A stretch of 64,000 nucleotides of DNA from G963662905 sp965230045 (GCA_965230045.1 OZ245940.1:1860001-1924000); one strand, 5' to 3'. Positions 34,903-44,756 are shown, numbered from the stretch's first letter. Notes: generated from the letters alone by a model not told the origin. Made by a program: numbers and translations.

Positions 34903-37455
34903 TTATAAAGAGATCGTAAAGGAAGCCTTTACGGCAAAGTTTTTTGCATCATCGCCATCGAGGTAGCTGAGCCTGTGAATGGCCTGGATACGGAATATCT
35001 TTAAAATATTTTCAACGCCATAACTCACTTCCATATAGGGTTTGTCCCAACTTAGTTGCTTGAATTGCGTAAGTGGCTGGCCTTCATATTCAGGGGGCAG
35101 CAAACCTTCAGGGTTGTCTTCTGTGCGGATATAGTTTTTCTCGTTATACTGTCCCCACACAAAGTTGAAACCTGCAATAGAACGGAGTTTCAGTCGCTTC
35201 ATCAATGGTATTCTATTGAGCAACAGTCCATTAAAGTGATGGAGAAAAATGCCTTCTACGGATTCGTCCACCACAAATTCAAAGAAGTTCATCAGGTTAT
35301 AACTGCGTTCAGAGGCAAATGGGGGCTCATTACCTTGCGGGATATTGGCTTCCGGATAAGGTACTTTTCCAAATACCTTGTTGGCGGCTACGATATAATC
35401 GAGACGTCCCCATAATCCAAGTTGCCATTTACGGCGCACGTTTAGGGATATTTTCTGGAAGGTAAAATCACTGCCCAAAACATTTTTAAACCCTAAAGTC
35501 AGTTTCGCAGTCCATACCGGAGCCTTGAACATGCCCATGCCCATGCGCCAGTTGTCTTCTACAAGCCAAACCCGTTTGCTGGAATAGCTTGTCATGAGTG
35601 TAACACTACTGATTTTGTATTTGTCGTGCACATTTCCATCATCATCATACCAGGCAAAAACATAACCGCCTTGCGGATTAAATTCATTGTGGTTCAATGT
35701 GATCTTAGAATTCCAGCCGTGCCAGTGGTCGGTTTCATACCATAAACGGTATTCGTGCGAAAGGCTCATGCGCTGCAAATAACCAAACTGGTTTGAAAGC
35801 ATAAACATGAAATTAAGGAATACGTGCGATTCGAGGAAGTCGCGGTCGATTCCAAGCCGATCCATATCATAGCGGATATGGCCACCTATTTTTCGCCAGC
35901 GGTCGCGGTCGAGGAAGTATTCGGCCTCAGCCAGATATTTGAATTTCTCATCTTTGAAGCCATAGGCACCATAACCTTTTAAAATCCATTTCTTGCTGAA
36001 ATCAATGGTAGTTTGGGCGGTTGCCTGTGTACGGAAACCTTCAATTTCATTATAACCAAATAAAGTAAACCAATGGCCAAACTGCACAGGGCCAACTGTA
36101 TAATATCCATCCCAAACCGTACGGATTATTTTGCGCAAACGGCTGATTTGCGGGCTTTGCCGCATGGAATCAATGACCGCATAAGATTGCTCCACCTGTG
36201 CAACATCATTTATCATTTTATGGCGGGTGGTATCCCAATAAACCTCATTTTTATTGCGGGCATTGGGATCAATTTCCACATTCTTTTTATAAAAATCAAG
36301 GTCATAAGGTTCGTTGATCACATAATCTTTGTTGGAAACATAAAATTTTCCGATAAGCCCAATGGAGTTATCGCTGAGTTCCTCCATGTCCACAAGAATT
36401 CTGGAACGGATTGGCATGTATGCACTGTCGCCAACCATATCATAATCCTGTTGGAGCTTATAACGTTCGATGAAGTTGAGGTTTGCAGATTTGCCGATTT
36501 CGAGATCGAGCCTGCGAAGGGCAAAGGAAGAATCTGCTATCCAGATATTGCCATAAAAAGCCAGGTCCTGTGGGCGTTTTGGCTTTACTTTAATTTTGAA
36601 ACAGCTGTCCTGGTCAATCAGGACTGTGTCTATGATATAATATTCATAATATCCAAACCCGCTTAAAGCCAAAGGGCTAACGAAATTTCGGTCGAAAATC
36701 CGAACCCAGTTTTCGTTAAAATTGTAATCCTGAAAAGCACGGGCAAGGAATTTTTCAATAATCTGTGTATTATCTAGTATTAGGCCGGTAAGCTTATTGG
36801 CGTGTACTACCTGTTTTTCTCGTTTTGGATTTTTGAGATAATAATTATCTACCATATTTTCGCTGATAAAGAATGGGATAACCGCCTTTCCATCACGGCC
36901 GGCAGCTACATCCAGACTGTCAAAAATATGTTTGAAGGGCTTCATTGCCTTTGAGTTCTTAAATTTTTCGCTGACTTTATCAATAGATACGTCCACTTTC
37001 ACGTAGCTTTTGTACTCATAGGCATCAAGGCGCTCCTGATTGTAGAATTTTTTCTTTTTCCGCGCGGCCCGGATTATGGGGTGTGCGGGGTTTTCTCCTG
37101 CTTCGATCAGTACTTCGCCAAGTTCAAAAGATGTAGGCTGCAGCTGAAAATTAAGCGTTTGATTACGGTTTTTTTTAATTTTTCGGGCTTTGGTGATATA
37201 ACCTACAACCATAACTTTCAGCGAATCACCGGCCATTTGGGTGCTTATGCTGTAGTTCCCGTCAAAATCGGTTGTTGCGCCAACCGTGGTGCCCGGGAAA
37301 AAAACATTGGCAAAAGGAATTGGCTCGGCTGTTTCCGAATCGGTGATTTTTCCCTTAATTTCCGTAACTTGTGCCAGCAAAGGCTGGCCAATAAGAAGAA
37401 AGGCCAAAATAATAAGGCCGTTTGTTAGTTTCTTTCTAAAATTTATTTTTGGCAT
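34903..37455 (-). CDS. DUF5686 outer-membrane protein with N-terminal carboxypeptidase-regulatory-like domain
   Basis: An 850-residue exported protein. After a signal peptide (LTNGLIILAFLLIGQPLLAQ) comes a CarboxypepD_reg-like beta-sandwich (EIKGKITDSETAEPIPFANV, GATTDFDGNYSIST), then DUF5686, ending in a long series of beta strands and the terminal FAVKASFTISL that looks like an outer-membrane barrel signature. Such proteins are abundant in Bacteroidota and lack the TonB plug; their role is unknown. Co-location with an ABC exporter suggests an envelope-spanning function (inference). Confidence 0.88.
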   Translation of the reverse strand: MPKINFRKKLTNGLIILAFLLIGQPLLAQVTEIKGKITDSETAEPIPFANVFFPGTTVGATTDFDGNYSISTQMAGDSLKVMVVGYITKARKIKKNRNQTLNFQLQPTSFELGEVLIEAGENPAHPIIRAARKKKKFYNQERLDAYEYKSYVKVDVSIDKVSEKFKNSKAMKPFKHIFDSLDVAAGRDGKAVIPFFISENMVDNYYLKNPKREKQVVHANKLTGLILDNTQIIEKFLARAFQDYNFNENWVRIFDRNFVSPLALSGFGYYEYYIIDTVLIDQDSCFKIKVKPKRPQDLAFYGNIWIADSSFALRRLDLEIGKSANLNFIERYKLQQDYDMVGDSAYMPIRSRILVDMEELSDNSIGLIGKFYVSNKDYVINEPYDLDFYKKNVEIDPNARNKNEVYWDTTRHKMINDVAQVEQSYAVIDSMRQSPQISRLRKIIRTVWDGYYTVGPVQFGHWFTLFGYNEIEGFRTQATAQTTIDFSKKWILKGYGAYGFKDEKFKYLAEAEYFLDRDRWRKIGGHIRYDMDRLGIDRDFLESHVFLNFMFMLSNQFGYLQRMSLSHEYRLWYETDHWHGWNSKITLNHNEFNPQGGYVFAWYDDDGNVHDKYKISSVTLMTSYSSKRVWLVEDNWRMGMGMFKAPVWTAKLTLGFKNVLGSDFTFQKISLNVRRKWQLGLWGRLDYIVAANKVFGKVPYPEANIPQGNEPPFASERSYNLMNFFEFVVDESVEGIFLHHFNGLLLNRIPLMKRLKLRSIAGFNFVWGQYNEKNYIRTEDNPEGLLPPEYEGQPLTQFKQLSWDKPYMEVSYGVENILKIFRIQAIHRLSYLDGDDAKNFAVKASFTISL

Positions 37456-37481
37456 GAGTTATGCAATTCTTATTCTAAATC

Positions 37482-37489
37482 TATTTTTG
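37482..37489 (+). promoter_or_regulatory. Minus-7 box of the DUF4833 gene
   Basis: TATTTTTG matches TAnnTTTG; the ATG is 14 bases downstream, so the leader is very short. No clear minus-33 TTG was found. Confidence 0.4.
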
Positions 37490-37503
37490 CAAAAAAGATA
37501 CAA

Positions 37504-38043
37504 ATGTATTCAAAACCTGTTTCCATTGCGCTAATTCTGCTGATGTTTTTTCAGCTAAGCAATCCATTACAGCATGATGACCCACCGCTGTCCGAATCCG
37601 ATCAGTCACCGGATCGCTTGTTTTATATAGCACGCAGCAAAAATACAAATGTTGTTTGCTATGACGTGCAATATAAAAAGCCCGGACAAATTAATCCGTC
37701 CGACCCTATAAAAGTGTACTGGATAAACCGTACTGATGATCCCGGAAAGCGTGATGGGCTGAGCTTTGTCCAAAGGAAATTTGCCTATGGCTATGATTTC
37801 GATAAAACTGCCGAAAATACTTTTCAGGTGCATCTTGTTGCTTTCAAAGAACGCTCTCTTACTCTCAAAATGGAAAACAATAAAGCTGTTTGCCGCATCC
37901 CGATTAACAAAAAGCCTGCCATTTTGCACAAAATCTTTATCCAATCCGACCCCTCGAGCTTTACAAAAGTACAATATGCTGAATTAGAGGGCGTTGATGT
38001 CGAAACGGGAAAATCAGTACGCGAACGGGTATATCCGGATTAA
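37504..38043 (+). CDS. DUF4833 domain protein, exported
   Basis: A 179-residue protein with a hydrophobic N-terminus (VSIALILLMFFQLSN). The conserved DUF4833 pattern is visible: RLFYIARSKNTNVVCYDVQY, INPSDPIKVYWINR, LSFVQRKFAYGYDF, and a C-terminal AELEGVDVETGK. The function of the family is unknown. It is divergent from the DUF5686 operon and convergent with the S9 peptidase. Confidence 0.82.
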   Translation: MYSKPVSIALILLMFFQLSNPLQHDDPPLSESDQSPDRLFYIARSKNTNVVCYDVQYKKPGQINPSDPIKVYWINRTDDPGKRDGLSFVQRKFAYGYDFDKTAENTFQVHLVAFKERSLTLKMENNKAVCRIPINKKPAILHKIFIQSDPSSFTKVQYAELEGVDVETGKSVRERVYPD

Positions 38044-38107
38044 CGGGACAAAAAGTATTGTGTACGATGACGGACACTGGTGTTCGCTTTAACTTTCCGC
38101 GCTGAGC

Positions 38108-38155
38108 AGAAATAAGCTTTTCCGAAATTTCACAATCCCGGAAAAGCTTATTTTG
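38108..38155. terminator. Bidirectional terminator between DUF4833 and the S9 peptidase
   Basis: A perfect 15-bp stem (38110-38124 with 38139-38153, AATAAGCTTTTCCG type) with a 14-base loop sits between two converging genes and has T-rich sequence on both exits. Confidence 0.8.
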
Positions 38156-38156
38156 T

Positions 38157-40730
38157 TTAATATTGGTTTTCAGGATACAGCTCATCCCACCACTGGTTTT
38201 CACCTTTCAAATAACGGTCGAACCAGGCCAGAATGGTCTTTTGCCACAATATCCTCTTTTTGTAATCTACAATATGGTGGTCCTGTTTGTCGATTTCAAT
38301 CAGTTCCACCGGGCGGTTGAGCAGTTTCAGCGCGGCATAAAGCTGTCGGCTTTCACCAGGTGGTACGTTTGTGTCGGAATTACCGTGCAGCAGCAGTAGG
38401 GGCGTGTGGATTTTATCCGCATGATAAAGAGGGCTCTGTTCCACGTACAATTCTTTGTTGTTCCAAGGGAAACTGTTGGCTGTAGCAGTAGAACTGTAAA
38501 GGTAGCCCCAATAGCCTTCGCCCCAGTAAGAAGCAATGGAACTGATCCCGGCATGCGCAATGGCTGCAGCAAATATATCGGTGCGCGTTTGTAATAGCAT
38601 CGTCATAAAACCTCCGTAAGATGCTCCCATGCAGCCCACTTTTTCGGCATCAGCAAAGGGATGTGCTGCTAAAAATTCTTTCGCGCCTTTAATAATTTCA
38701 TCCGCAACGGTAATGCCCCAATTATTCACATGCATGGCCGAAAATTCCTGTCCAAAACCGGTGGCGCCGCTGGGCTGAAGCACATATACCAGATAATCCA
38801 TGGCAGCGAAAAGGTTTTTGGGATAGCGCCCGCCAAAACTGCGGTTCACAGGGCTGGTTCCTCCATAATAATACACAATGACCGGATATTTTTTTGCGGC
38901 ATCGAAATTGGGCGGATAATAAACCCGGCCTTTGATTTCCACGCCTTTTTTGTTTTTGAAGTTCCAGTCTTCTGTTTTCCCGAATTTTACAAACTGATAT
39001 TCTTCTTCCCAGGGTGCTGAGATCCTTTGGAAATTATCGGTATCAAGCTGCCCCATAAATGCAGAAGGCGGTGTGCTGATGCTGTTGGCTATACAGGCCA
39101 GTTGCCCTTTGTTGGAAACGCTTATTCTTGTAACTACGTCGGCATCAATATTCTGACGTGTATATTCCTTGCTGTTGATGTCGTATGTGTAAACCCTGTC
39201 GTAGCTCTCTTCTTCAACAAGGAAAACAATACCGAATTCTTTCCAGTAAGCACGCTGGATGTTGGGTTTAAAATCCTTGCTGATGGCAGTAGCTTCTCCG
39301 CTGCCTAAATCATAGATGTAAGCCTGTGTGTCATAATCGTTTGGGATTTGCTTTTTGCTTACGTTTTTGCCCAAATCGCCAAACAGTACCGGGCTGCCGG
39401 TAACAAGCAGTTTTGTACCATCCGGATTGTATTGCACGCTGCCGCTGTAGTTTTTTGTCCAGATTTCTTTCAGTTCGCCTGTGCTAAGTGTCATTTCGTA
39501 CAGCTTTTGCACCGAGTAAGGCCGTTGAGTGAAATCCGGGCTGCTCGTACTGAAAAGGATTTTTGTGCCATCGGGAGAAATATCCTGTAGGCCGGCTGAC
39601 AAATTGCCATGTGTCAGGCGTTGCTGCATACCGTTTTCGATAAACAAAATGTTGAGCTGATAACGGTTGCGCCACCAGGGCCAGTGGTCGGGCATGCCTT
39701 CGAGCTTTTTAAGGCCGCTCTTGTTTTCATCTGCTTTGTCCCGACTGGAAAAAATAACGAAATCGCCATTGGGAGACCAGTTATAGCCGTATATTTCATC
39801 GGAACCGGTCGCCAGTTTTTTATAGCTCTGCCATTCGGGATCAAATGCCATCAAATGATGCTCCTCACCTGATTTCTGAACAAAACTGAAAGTATTGCTT
39901 TTTGGGATCCAGTTTGTTGATGAAGGCGTATCGGTAATGAAGGCTTCCACCAATTCGTTCGTGGCGGTTTTGCGTATTTCAGACCATGATTTGCTTTTGC
40001 CTTCCGGTGGGTACGTCTCGCTATAGCTTACGTAATAATAATCCCCTTTGGGCGAAATATTGATATTGCGTACGTTTTTGCCGTTCATCAGGTGCTCAAT
40101 ATCCATAAAGGATTCAGGATTCAGGCTGATTTCCAGTTGGGCATCTGATTCAGCTGAAGCACGCAGTTTGCCTTCTTTTCGGCCTTCGGGCAAAAGTACT
40201 TTTATCAGCAGCAGGTGCTTTCCCTGCATCAGTTTCAACTCTTTGCTTTTGCTTCCGGCATCTAACGTATCGGCTTCGCAACTGTTTTTGCTGAATATTT
40301 TTTTGCCATCCACATAAGCTTCCAGCATAAAATGGCTTTCTGCTTCAATGGTGGTTTTCGTAAATTCCGGACAATAAAAATAGCTTGCCAGATATTGGAT
40401 ATGCCATTTATCGCTGTCGTGGCCAAGTAAAATTCCGCTTGAATCCGCAGTAGAAAGTTTTTTCCAGGATAATCCACTGCTTTTGCCCATTTGCATGCTT
40501 TTACTGATGAAGGGCCTGATGTCGCTGATTTCAATGAAATCATTGCTCAGGAGGTCTTTATCTTCAAAGGTTTTTTCCTTGATATTTTTTATTGTGTCAA
40601 AAGCAGGTTTGATGATCCGGAACTGTTCCGAAATCAGCCAGGAGTTAATGTTTTGTGCTTTGATGCTGCCAAATCCCGCAAATAATGCCAGAATAAGCAG
40701 CGAGATAAGGGTGGTGGAATATTTTTTCAT
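38157..40730 (-). CDS. Prolyl oligopeptidase family serine peptidase (S9)
   Basis: An 857-residue exported peptidase with signal peptide (TLISLLILALFAGFGSIKAQ). The middle part (residues ~200-570) is a WD/YVTN-like beta-propeller (YYVSYSETYPPEGKSKSW, WSPNGDFVIFSSRD). The C-terminal alpha/beta hydrolase holds the triad: Ser in GCMGASYGGFMTM, Asp in LLLHGNSDTNVPP, His in EIDKQDHHIVDYKKR. It probably degrades oligopeptides in the periplasm. Monocistronic, with a shared terminator. Confidence 0.93.
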   Translation of the reverse strand: MKKYSTTLISLLILALFAGFGSIKAQNINSWLISEQFRIIKPAFDTIKNIKEKTFEDKDLLSNDFIEISDIRPFISKSMQMGKSSGLSWKKLSTADSSGILLGHDSDKWHIQYLASYFYCPEFTKTTIEAESHFMLEAYVDGKKIFSKNSCEADTLDAGSKSKELKLMQGKHLLLIKVLLPEGRKEGKLRASAESDAQLEISLNPESFMDIEHLMNGKNVRNINISPKGDYYYVSYSETYPPEGKSKSWSEIRKTATNELVEAFITDTPSSTNWIPKSNTFSFVQKSGEEHHLMAFDPEWQSYKKLATGSDEIYGYNWSPNGDFVIFSSRDKADENKSGLKKLEGMPDHWPWWRNRYQLNILFIENGMQQRLTHGNLSAGLQDISPDGTKILFSTSSPDFTQRPYSVQKLYEMTLSTGELKEIWTKNYSGSVQYNPDGTKLLVTGSPVLFGDLGKNVSKKQIPNDYDTQAYIYDLGSGEATAISKDFKPNIQRAYWKEFGIVFLVEEESYDRVYTYDINSKEYTRQNIDADVVTRISVSNKGQLACIANSISTPPSAFMGQLDTDNFQRISAPWEEEYQFVKFGKTEDWNFKNKKGVEIKGRVYYPPNFDAAKKYPVIVYYYGGTSPVNRSFGGRYPKNLFAAMDYLVYVLQPSGATGFGQEFSAMHVNNWGITVADEIIKGAKEFLAAHPFADAEKVGCMGASYGGFMTMLLQTRTDIFAAAIAHAGISSIASYWGEGYWGYLYSSTATANSFPWNNKELYVEQSPLYHADKIHTPLLLLHGNSDTNVPPGESRQLYAALKLLNRPVELIEIDKQDHHIVDYKKRILWQKTILAWFDRYLKGENQWWDELYPENQY

Positions 40731-40773
40731 AGTAGATGTTTTATCCGGCTAATATAATCTAAATGCCCTTAAT

Positions 40774-40818
40774 ATGAAAAAACCGGATATACTGCCATAG
40801 CTGAATATCCGGTTTTGT
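40774..40818 (-). terminator. Terminator of the inositol-lipid operon
   Basis: A perfect 12-bp stem (40779-40790 with 40805-40816, AAAACCGGATAT type) with a 14-base loop follows the ino1 stop, then TTTTTTCATATT on the minus strand. Confidence 0.85.
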
Positions 40819-40840
40819 TTTTATTCAAATATTTTGAGGA

Positions 40841-42157
40841 TTACTCAAAAAGTTTGATTTTTTCATCAAGATGATCAATCGGGTCTTCGTTCATAATCTG
40901 GCGCAGGGTGTTTTTGAGTTTCACCTGCTGGATGAATAGATCGTGCTCGGGCACAACGTCTTCTGAGTGCATCGGGCTCTTAAAGTAGAAAGAAAGCCAT
41001 TCCTGGATTCCTTCGAAACCAACGCGTTTTGAAAGGTCCATCAGCAGAACAAGGTCGAGTACAATCGGTGCTGCCAAAATGGAGTCGCGGCAGAGGAAAT
41101 CGATTTTCATTTGCATGGGGTAGCCCATCCAGCCAAAGATGTCGATATTGTCCCAGCCTTCTTTATTGTCGCGGCGAGGTGGATAATAATTGATACGTAC
41201 CTTGTGGTAGTAGTCTTTGTAGAGTTCCGGATAAAGCTCGGGTTGCAGGATGCTGTCGATAACGCTCAGTTTGCTTTCTTCCTTGGTTTTGAAAGAACCC
41301 GGATCGTCGAGAACTTCACCGTCACGGTTTCCGAGGATGTTGGTAGAAAACCATCCGTTGAGGCCCAACATGCGCATTTTAATCATAGGCGCAATGATGG
41401 TTTTTACCATGGTTTGTCCGGTTTTGAAATCTTTTCCGGCAATGGGCATGTGGTTTTTCTCAGCCAGTTCCATGATGGCCGGCATGTCGATGGTGAGGTT
41501 TGGTGCACCATTAATATAAGGAACACTTTCTGAGATTGCTGCGTAAGCATACATCATACTTGGGCTGATGTGCTCATCATTTGAACGCAGGCCTTCTTCG
41601 AAATTGGCCAGGCTGCTGTGTACTTCGGAGGCTTTCAGGAATACTTCGGTACTGCCGCACCAAACCACGATCATATCTTCGCAATTGTTATCTGCTTTAA
41701 ACTGCTTGATGTCATCACGAAGCATTTGTGTCAGCTCCCATTTGCTTGGTGCTTGTTTCACCCACTCGCCATCAAGGCGTTTTACGTAATTCTTGTCAAA
41801 AACAGCCTTCATGGGGCGTAAAGCCGAAAGCTCATCTTTGATCTGGTCGAGATGTTCGTTGCTGAGAACCTGTGATACTTTGCAAGCTTCATAGAGGTCT
41901 TGATCCATGATGTCCCAGCCACCAAAAACAATATCATTTATGTCGTGCAGTGGCACAAAATCCTTGATTTTTGGAAAGTTTTCATCGGTACGTTTGCCGA
42001 TGCGAATTGTGTTCATTTGTGTCAGTGATCCAACCGGTACAGCATGTCCGTTGCGCACTGAGATGGTTCCTGCAACAAAGGTTGTAGAAACGGCACCGTT
42101 GAGCCCTACTACGAGCACACCGAGTTTCCCTTTAGGTTTTTCAGGTATCTTTTCCAT
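40841..42157 (-). CDS. ino1: Inositol-3-phosphate synthase (MIPS)
   Basis: Converts glucose 6-phosphate into 1L-myo-inositol 1-phosphate with bound NAD. The 438-residue protein has the NAD-binding N-terminus LGVLVVGLNGAVSTTFVAG and family blocks MIVVWCGSTEVF, INGAPNLTIDMPAIMELAEK, PIAGKDFKTGQTMVKTIIAP, LGLNGWFSTNILGNRDG and WDNIDIFGWMGYPMQMKIDF, with the catalytic Lys residues in that core. It is the last gene of a co-directional operon whose other members fit inositol-lipid assembly, and it supplies their precursor. Confidence 0.97.
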   Translation of the reverse strand: MEKIPEKPKGKLGVLVVGLNGAVSTTFVAGTISVRNGHAVPVGSLTQMNTIRIGKRTDENFPKIKDFVPLHDINDIVFGGWDIMDQDLYEACKVSQVLSNEHLDQIKDELSALRPMKAVFDKNYVKRLDGEWVKQAPSKWELTQMLRDDIKQFKADNNCEDMIVVWCGSTEVFLKASEVHSSLANFEEGLRSNDEHISPSMMYAYAAISESVPYINGAPNLTIDMPAIMELAEKNHMPIAGKDFKTGQTMVKTIIAPMIKMRMLGLNGWFSTNILGNRDGEVLDDPGSFKTKEESKLSVIDSILQPELYPELYKDYYHKVRINYYPPRRDNKEGWDNIDIFGWMGYPMQMKIDFLCRDSILAAPIVLDLVLLMDLSKRVGFEGIQEWLSFYFKSPMHSEDVVPEHDLFIQQVKLKNTLRQIMNEDPIDHLDEKIKLFE

Positions 42158-42174
42158 CTGTTTAAAATTAAGGT

Positions 42175-43866
42175 TTACAATATGTTGAGTAATTTTGTTA
42201 TGTCGTCTGTAATAATATCGGCTGTTTCATTGCCCGACCAGGCTTTCCAGGAACGCCCTTTGAGCCAGATTGTTTTGCAACCGGCCTTTCGGGAGGCTTC
42301 AATGTCGCGGGTGTAGGAATCGCCTACCACAGCTGTTTCTTCTGCTTTGATGTCCATTTCGTTCAGCGCCATACGGAATATTTCCGGATCGGGCTTGCTG
42401 ACGCCAGCCAGTGTGCTGTCCACGATCACATCAAAATAGGGAGTGAGCCCGAATTTTTGCAAAACCGTGGGCATATTGCCATGGAAATTGGAAACCAGCC
42501 CCAAACGGTAATTTCTCGATTTAAGCTGCGTTAGGATTTTCCGGCTGTTTTCAATGTTTTCTTCTACTTTTTGATAGCAGAGGTCGGTAATTTTTTGCTG
42601 CATCGCACTGATGCTGCCGGCAGTAATTTTTTGGTATTTGGCCAGGCTTTCAAGCTGTAGCCTGATTTGCATGCTGATGGTATCGCGGAAATCAAAATCA
42701 GTTTTTACATGGCCTTGTACCAGCTCCTTATTGGCCTGTACATAAGCTTTTTCGTATTCCTGTTTTTCTACATTGGCTCCGCTGGCCATATAGGCGTCCC
42801 AGAACATTTCACTCCAATGTATGCCGTTGGTGTCCAGCGTCCCGCCAAAATCAAATAGTATGTTTTTTACCTTTAGTTTGTTCATTTCCTGTGTTTTGTT
42901 TATGTGAAATCGCGACAAAATAAGCCCGACCAGAATCCAGAAAAATTCCCGTATGCGTGTAACCAGGCTTACGAATATTCCGGTTGAGGCGGTGAGGCCA
43001 AGGCTTTGAAAAACCAGATAAAGCCCGCTTTCGCGCGTCCCCAGTTGAAGGGGGATAAAGAAAAATATATTGGCAATCAGGCTACTGCCCGCACTGATGT
43101 AAATTGCCTCAAGGAAACTGACATCAATGGAAATCGCTTTCATGATGAAGTAAAATTCTGCAGAGCTGACGATGCGCGCCAGGTATTCCCAAAAAAGGGC
43201 ACGGTAAAATGCGCCCCGTCTTTTGTTGTAAAGCTCGATTATGAGTTCATCGGTATGGCGCAGTTGTGCATCATTGTGTTCCCTGAGCCTTGCGATCATC
43301 TTTTTAAGGCCGGGAATACTGCCCAGGATTTTCAAAAATAAAAAGATAACACCTTTGCGATGACCGGCATAAAAAAGGATAATCAGGCCGAGGATAATCA
43401 AAAAGCTGATGGCCAGTATAATGTATGTTGTTGTATCAAAGGTGCTTACAAAAACAATCATCAATACAGCTGTGAGCCAGAAAAAGAAATGCGACAGCAT
43501 ATGCAGCATATTGTAGAGCACAATGCTGGATGTAGATTTTTCAATGCCGTAACGGTCTTTGATCAGCATCACTTTGTAAGGTTCGCCGCCCAGCCCTACA
43601 ACAGGTGTAATATAATTGAGGGCAAAACCGGTGATGCTGTAAGAAAACAATTTCATAAAACTGATTTTTCCTTGTGCCAGGATAATCTGCCAGGCGCGGG
43701 TGTTCATCAGGTAAACAGGAATCCATGTGGCAATTACAGGTATAAACCACCAGCCGGTTTTTTGGATATTTTCGAGGATGTTTTCCCAGCCAAAATTCCA
43801 GGCCATGAGCGCTAAAATCCCAAGTCCAACAATGAATAATATGCCGTTGATCAGTTTTTTGCTCAT
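42175..43866 (-). CDS. Fusion of a flippase-like (LPG-synthase TM) domain and a HAD-family phosphatase
   Basis: A 563-residue fusion. Residues 1-325 carry about eight spans with the AglD/MprF-like pattern (YITPVVGLGGEPYKVMLIKD, FFFIPLQLGTRESGLYLVF). Residues ~335-563 form a HAD hydrolase: motif I LFDFGGTLDTNG (nucleophile Asp, Gly where a second Asp is usual, as in YihX-like enzymes), LGLVSNFHGN, Lys in GVSKPDPEIF, and VVGDSYTRDIEA. The ATG overlaps the stop of the preceding CDP-alcohol transferase (TAATG). In this operon the HAD part could remove the phosphate from a phosphatidylinositol-phosphate-type lipid and the membrane part could flip the product (inference). Fusion of the two is unusual. 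Confidence 0.85.
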   Translation of the reverse strand: MSKKLINGILFIVGLGILALMAWNFGWENILENIQKTGWWFIPVIATWIPVYLMNTRAWQIILAQGKISFMKLFSYSITGFALNYITPVVGLGGEPYKVMLIKDRYGIEKSTSSIVLYNMLHMLSHFFFWLTAVLMIVFVSTFDTTTYIILAISFLIILGLIILFYAGHRKGVIFLFLKILGSIPGLKKMIARLREHNDAQLRHTDELIIELYNKRRGAFYRALFWEYLARIVSSAEFYFIMKAISIDVSFLEAIYISAGSSLIANIFFFIPLQLGTRESGLYLVFQSLGLTASTGIFVSLVTRIREFFWILVGLILSRFHINKTQEMNKLKVKNILFDFGGTLDTNGIHWSEMFWDAYMASGANVEKQEYEKAYVQANKELVQGHVKTDFDFRDTISMQIRLQLESLAKYQKITAGSISAMQQKITDLCYQKVEENIENSRKILTQLKSRNYRLGLVSNFHGNMPTVLQKFGLTPYFDVIVDSTLAGVSKPDPEIFRMALNEMDIKAEETAVVGDSYTRDIEASRKAGCKTIWLKGRSWKAWSGNETADIITDDITKLLNIL

Positions 43867-44756
43867 TATGAATGAAATTCCCTGAGGAGTTTTTTGCTTG
43901 TTTTTTCTGTTTTGATGATGAGGTACACCAAAAGGGTATTTAAAACAGTGAGTTCAAAAATCCAGTAAAGCCAGATGAAATTGGTCAAAAGCGCAACAAA
44001 AAGTGCAATGGCGCGGGCATTGAACGAAAGGGCGTTGGTAATCCACAGCAGTGGGCTGATTTTTTTCAGGTATGTGTCCCTTACTGTAGCCGGGATATTT
44101 CCGTTTTCCCTGATTTTTGCCAAAAGTTTTTGGAAAGAAGGGGAGGCAACTTCCTGCTCTCGGGTATAATTGGTGTACATATTCATGTACAATTTTTCAA
44201 AGAGGTTTTTTTTCCAGCTGAGTTTTGCTTCCTGCTGTTTAAGTTTGGCTGCATTTTCGAGCTCACTACCCGATTCTCCATTCAGGAAAAACAAATAGGC
44301 ATTGCGGTGATAATCGGCCATTTTTGCCTGAAAAGCATGCATATAACCGGTGATGGCGGCAAAAATCCAGATCCAATACGCAACGCCTTCATGACTGAGG
44401 CGTAAAACCAATCCCAGGTAAATAGCAAGAAACCAAAAGTTTCCGGCCAGGCCATCGAGGAAGCGGCCTAATCGCGAGCGCTGGTCGGTAATCCGCGCAA
44501 GCTGGCCATCGGCACTGTCGAGGCTGTTGGCAAACATGAGGCTGAGGATGCCCAGGATATTGATTGTTAAATCATTGAAATAGAATAAAATTCCTGCTAA
44601 AATTCCCCAGAAAAAACTGAATACGGTTACCTGATTGGGCGTGATGCGCAGAAATTTTGCAAACAAGGCCAATTGATAACCAATGGGTCGGTAAAACCAG
44701 ATATCGATCCATTCTTCGGTTGCTTTGGATTTATATGTTTGGGAAACTTTGCTCAT
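43866..44756 (-). CDS. CDP-alcohol phosphatidyltransferase, probable inositol-lipid synthase
   Basis: A 296-residue membrane enzyme. The start is placed at MSKVSQTYKSK, because the longer frame would overlap the ATP-grasp gene by 35 bases. The CDP-AP signature D-x2-DG-x2-AR-x8-G-x3-D-x3-D is present as DSADGQLARITDQRSRLG followed by RFLDGLAGN: the first three Asp are kept, while the fourth (the proposed catalytic base) is Gly. About six spans follow, interrupted by a long soluble insertion (residues ~150-220) with a charged helix. With ino1 and a nucleotidyltransferase in the operon, it most likely joins an inositol phosphate head to a CDP-lipid, or CDP-inositol to a lipid acceptor. Confidence 0.85.
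   Translation of the reverse strand: MSKVSQTYKSKATEEWIDIWFYRPIGYQLALFAKFLRITPNQVTVFSFFWGILAGILFYFNDLTINILGILSLMFANSLDSADGQLARITDQRSRLGRFLDGLAGNFWFLAIYLGLVLRLSHEGVAYWIWIFAAITGYMHAFQAKMADYHRNAYLFFLNGESGSELENAAKLKQQEAKLSWKKNLFEKLYMNMYTNYTREQEVASPSFQKLLAKIRENGNIPATVRDTYLKKISPLLWITNALSFNARAIALFVALLTNFIWLYWIFELTVLNTLLVYLIIKTEKTSKKLLREFHS

Noticed and set aside
36073..36666. A 197-residue plus-strand frame
   Set aside because: It is antisense to the DUF5686 gene and lacks any recognisable motif.
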